Assembly (NCBI GenBank): GCA_021772615.1
Contig: JAJFLQ010000073.1
Span: forward strand, 1-36,985
DNA: 36,985 nt
DNA from: Verrucomicrobiota bacterium
GTDB taxonomy: Bacteria; Verrucomicrobiota; Lentisphaeria; JABSQK01; JAJFLO01
Direction of reading: 5' to 3'
A program made the position numbers and the translations under genes. Below the pieces are notes generated by a model that did no database searches, was not told where the DNA came from, and was given only the letters and a program-made list of their open reading frames with translations. Of this stretch, positions 35,252-36,985 are shown piece after piece. Positions within the stretch are counted from its first letter, which is position 1. Every line of letters starts with the position of its first letter.

Positions 35252-36316
35252 ATGCAGACTGTGCTGGAGTCGAATCGAATGAGTACGAAATCGTGGCCAA
35301 GACCAATAAAACTCGCCCTCAGAAAATTATTGCCTGATCATCTCGAATGTAGCGGTAATCATCCCTGCCATTTCATTATGTCTTCGCCACGTTCAGGGAC
35401 AACATGGCTAAAGCAGGCATTGAATAATCACCCGGATGTTTTCTGCACCGAAGGCCGGCTTTTCGGAGATTACTTTGACACGGTATATGATGATAATTCT
35501 TCGGACACAAGAATTCGTATTACACTCGATAAATATGTGGACAGTTTTTTACTACACTACGATTGGCGACAAATTTGCGGCCATGATGGAAGAGATTCAT
35601 TCCGAAATAAGCTTATTGCCGGCTTTATTCGGTCAATAAATTGGACTGCGATTCAGGAATCGGGGAAGTCTGTTATTATCGACAAGATCACCCCTTACCG
35701 GGACACCGCCGCAAACGTACTGGCATCGATTGATCGTTATTTCCCGAAAGCAAAGGTGATCCATTTGGTGCGTGATGGAAGAGACGTCGCAACGAGCGGT
35801 GTGTTTCATTGGCTGACTAAGTCGACCGGATTCGAGACGGCTTCGGCTTTGGATATCAATAGGAAACAATTCATCATTGGTGATCCAAGCGCCCGGACGC
35901 CAGATCGATTCTTCAATGACACGGAGTTGGTCGAGTGGGCGACTACGTGGGTACAGCCAATTGAAGCACTGCTTGATTCCGGCAGGGATGTGCTTCTGAT
36001 CCGCTACGAGGAGATGATCGCCGACATCACAAACGTGATCAAGCGAATTTGCACACACCTGGAATTGCGAACGAGTCGCAAGGTCCTCGATGCCTGCGCT
36101 TCCAATTCAACATTCGAATTGATGTCTGGTGGCAGGAAACGCGGTGAAGAAAATCCGACCGCCCATGTTCGAAAAGGCGTTGTTGGTGATTGGAAAAATT
36201 ACTTTACAAAGCAAGACGGCGTGTTGATCAATGAGAAAATCGGAAAAAAGCTTGTGGAGTTTGGTTACGAAAAGAATGACGCATGGATAAAGTCATTGCC
36301 CGACAAGCTTGTGTAA
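35252..36316 (+). CDS. Sulfotransferase (Sulfotransfer_1/3 type)
   Basis: This is the third sulfotransferase, of a different subfamily from the first two. The 354 residues contain the 5'-phosphosulfate loop IMSSPRSGTTWLKQAL (42-57) and the 3'-phosphate site VIHLVRDGRDVATSGVFHW (169-187). VIIDKITPYR (141-150) lies between them, and RKGVVGDWKNYFT, the C-terminal PAPS-contact loop, is near 308-320. Together these make a complete active-site set. No signal peptide or membrane segment is seen, so sulfation before export is likely. The ATG at 35252 gives the longest form; an ATG ten codons later (35279) is equally possible, and neither has a strong ribosome-binding site. It follows wzt by 159 bases in the same direction. 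Confidence 0.9.
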   Translation: MQTVLESNRMSTKSWPRPIKLALRKLLPDHLECSGNHPCHFIMSSPRSGTTWLKQALNNHPDVFCTEGRLFGDYFDTVYDDNSSDTRIRITLDKYVDSFLLHYDWRQICGHDGRDSFRNKLIAGFIRSINWTAIQESGKSVIIDKITPYRDTAANVLASIDRYFPKAKVIHLVRDGRDVATSGVFHWLTKSTGFETASALDINRKQFIIGDPSARTPDRFFNDTELVEWATTWVQPIEALLDSGRDVLLIRYEEMIADITNVIKRICTHLELRTSRKVLDACASNSTFELMSGGRKRGEENPTAHVRKGVVGDWKNYFTKQDGVLINEKIGKKLVEFGYEKNDAWIKSLPDKLV

Positions 36317-36507
36317 TAGCAAATTCATTTAATGCGATTATGCTTCGACCTCTAACCGATTCAACGATACCATGCTAGGCATATTCGGTCCACCAAAGCA
36401 AGTGCCCAGGACATGTGACATGTGGTTCTAAGGATTTTTCCGCATCAGTCACACGGCACAAAATACTGCAGCAGAATTGATACTTTGAATTTTTCAAGGA
36501 TTTACAG

Positions 36508-36846
36508 ATGTTTTTAAGACTCATACCGAAACGAATTACAAGAACTATCGAAAAAATGATACGGAACGAGTGCCACCGCCAATTGCGCAAGATGGATACT
36601 GCGAACCGTCTTCTAAGACACCTATACTCGCCGGCATCAGGTCAAGAATGTAGTGACCATGTCAGCTTCTTCGACCCCAGTAGTACCAAGTCTATCGGTC
36701 TTGACGAAAATTTACCGATTCCTCCACTTGGACGACTAACCATGGGATACGGACAGAATATTGAACACTATATCGCCACAGGAAAAAAATCTGCAGACAT
36801 GATAAGAGGGATAGCCAATGAATATGATTTAAGATTGGGTGCGGAC
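36508..36846 (+). pseudogene. Methyltransferase gene, 5' part, interrupted by an IS66-family element
   Basis: An ORF begins with ATG at 36508, preceded by AAGGA seven bases upstream, a very good ribosome-binding site. The first 113 codons read like the N-terminus of a class I methyltransferase of surface-glycan clusters: basic amphipathic start, then LPIPPLGRLTMGYGQNIEHY and TGKKSADMIRGIANEYDLRL. In relatives this region is directly followed by the SAM-binding glycine-rich motif, which is absent here. The host sequence stops after the Asp codon at 36844-36846, where GTAAGCG, the typical IS66 terminus, begins. The frame stays open into the insertion to the window edge, but that part is transposon sequence. 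Function is an inference from the N-terminal pattern. Confidence 0.6.
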
Positions 36847-36985
36847 GTAAGCGTCATGTGTAGCCATCTAGTCAGGCAACGGCCGCGATTTCACTCGCGG
36901 GCTGAGGTTTCGGGATGTAGTGGTCGATGGCGGGTTTCCATTGGTGTGGAAGTAGGTTCTCGAGTTCTGTCCGTGGGGTGTTGTT
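36847..36985 (-). mobile_element. IS66-family insertion sequence, one end (continues beyond window)
   Basis: GTAAGCGTCATGTGTAG at 36847 matches the GTAAGCG terminus known for IS66-family elements. Twenty-five bases inside lies the stop codon of a transposase read toward this end, the normal layout of IS66 tnpC. The other end and the expected 8-bp duplication are outside the window. Confidence 0.75.
36872..36985 (-). CDS. IS66-family transposase, C-terminal fragment
   Basis: Thirty-seven codons and a TGA stop are visible on the minus strand, in frame from the window edge. The segment RTELENLLPHQWKPA resembles the extreme C-terminus of IS66 TnpC proteins, which typically carry an ELLPxxW pattern. 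The rest of the gene is outside the window. The short length limits certainty; the adjacent GTAAGCG end supports the call. Confidence 0.7.
   Translation of the reverse strand, partial: NNTPRTELENLLPHQWKPAIDHYIPKPQPASEIAAVA

Noticed and set aside
36401..36430. ACATGT-G-ACATGT near 36410 as an operator
   Set aside because: Short, low-complexity palindrome without a nearby promoter; may be chance.

Overview
The window looks like a chromosomal segment of a Gram-negative bacterium with a complex cell surface. YidC still carries the end of its large periplasmic domain, a SurA-type periplasmic foldase is present, and there is a Wzm/Wzt-type polysaccharide exporter. The giant HYR/cadherin-like/LamG exoprotein, the cohesin-like modules and the run of sulfotransferases are most reminiscent of the PVC superphylum (for example Kiritimatiellota, Lentisphaerota or Planctomycetota). 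That placement is inference; no rRNA or other taxonomic marker lies in the window.

Region 1 (1-6.85 kb) is housekeeping. The 3' part of yidC and a jag-like RNA-binding gene read rightward. They meet a leftward cluster tig-clpP-clpX-surA-rsmA, which is tightly packed: clpX/surA and surA/rsmA overlap by a few bases. This cluster links ribosome-associated folding (Tig), cytosolic proteolysis (ClpXP), periplasmic folding (SurA-like) and 16S rRNA methylation (RsmA).

Region 2 (6.85-23.1 kb) encodes two leftward secreted proteins. The first is a 581-residue cohesin-like/chitobiase-C-like protein. The second is a 4668-residue modular exoprotein with, in order, a signal peptide, a seven-bladed propeller, 17 HYR repeats, cadherin-like repeats with a second propeller nested inside one of them, a LamG-like domain, about seven SwmA-like repeats, a cohesin-like domain, a dockerin-like segment and a last Ig-like domain. 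A strong intrinsic terminator and a pair of REP-like hairpins lie between the two genes.

Region 3 (23.1-29.8 kb) is an insertion hotspot. It holds an apparently intact IS1634-type element with recognisable inverted repeats, a decayed IS5-like transposase, and a frameshifted relic of another transposase (ISNCY-like). A sulfotransferase gene with a good promoter and an unrecognised 155-codon ORF lie among this debris.

Region 4 (27.7-37 kb) reads rightward and looks like a surface-glycan locus: three different sulfotransferases, a class I methyltransferase with an N-terminal zinc ribbon, an ABC-2 permease (Wzm-like), an ATPase with a C-terminal Wzt-type domain, and a second methyltransferase cut after 113 codons by an IS66-family element that runs off the window. 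The middle part (about 30.0-32.8 kb) is clearly AT-richer than its surroundings, which suggests mosaic acquisition. My working model is a sulfated, possibly methylated polysaccharide made in the cytoplasm and exported by Wzm/Wzt, next to very large secreted proteins that could bind surface glycans.
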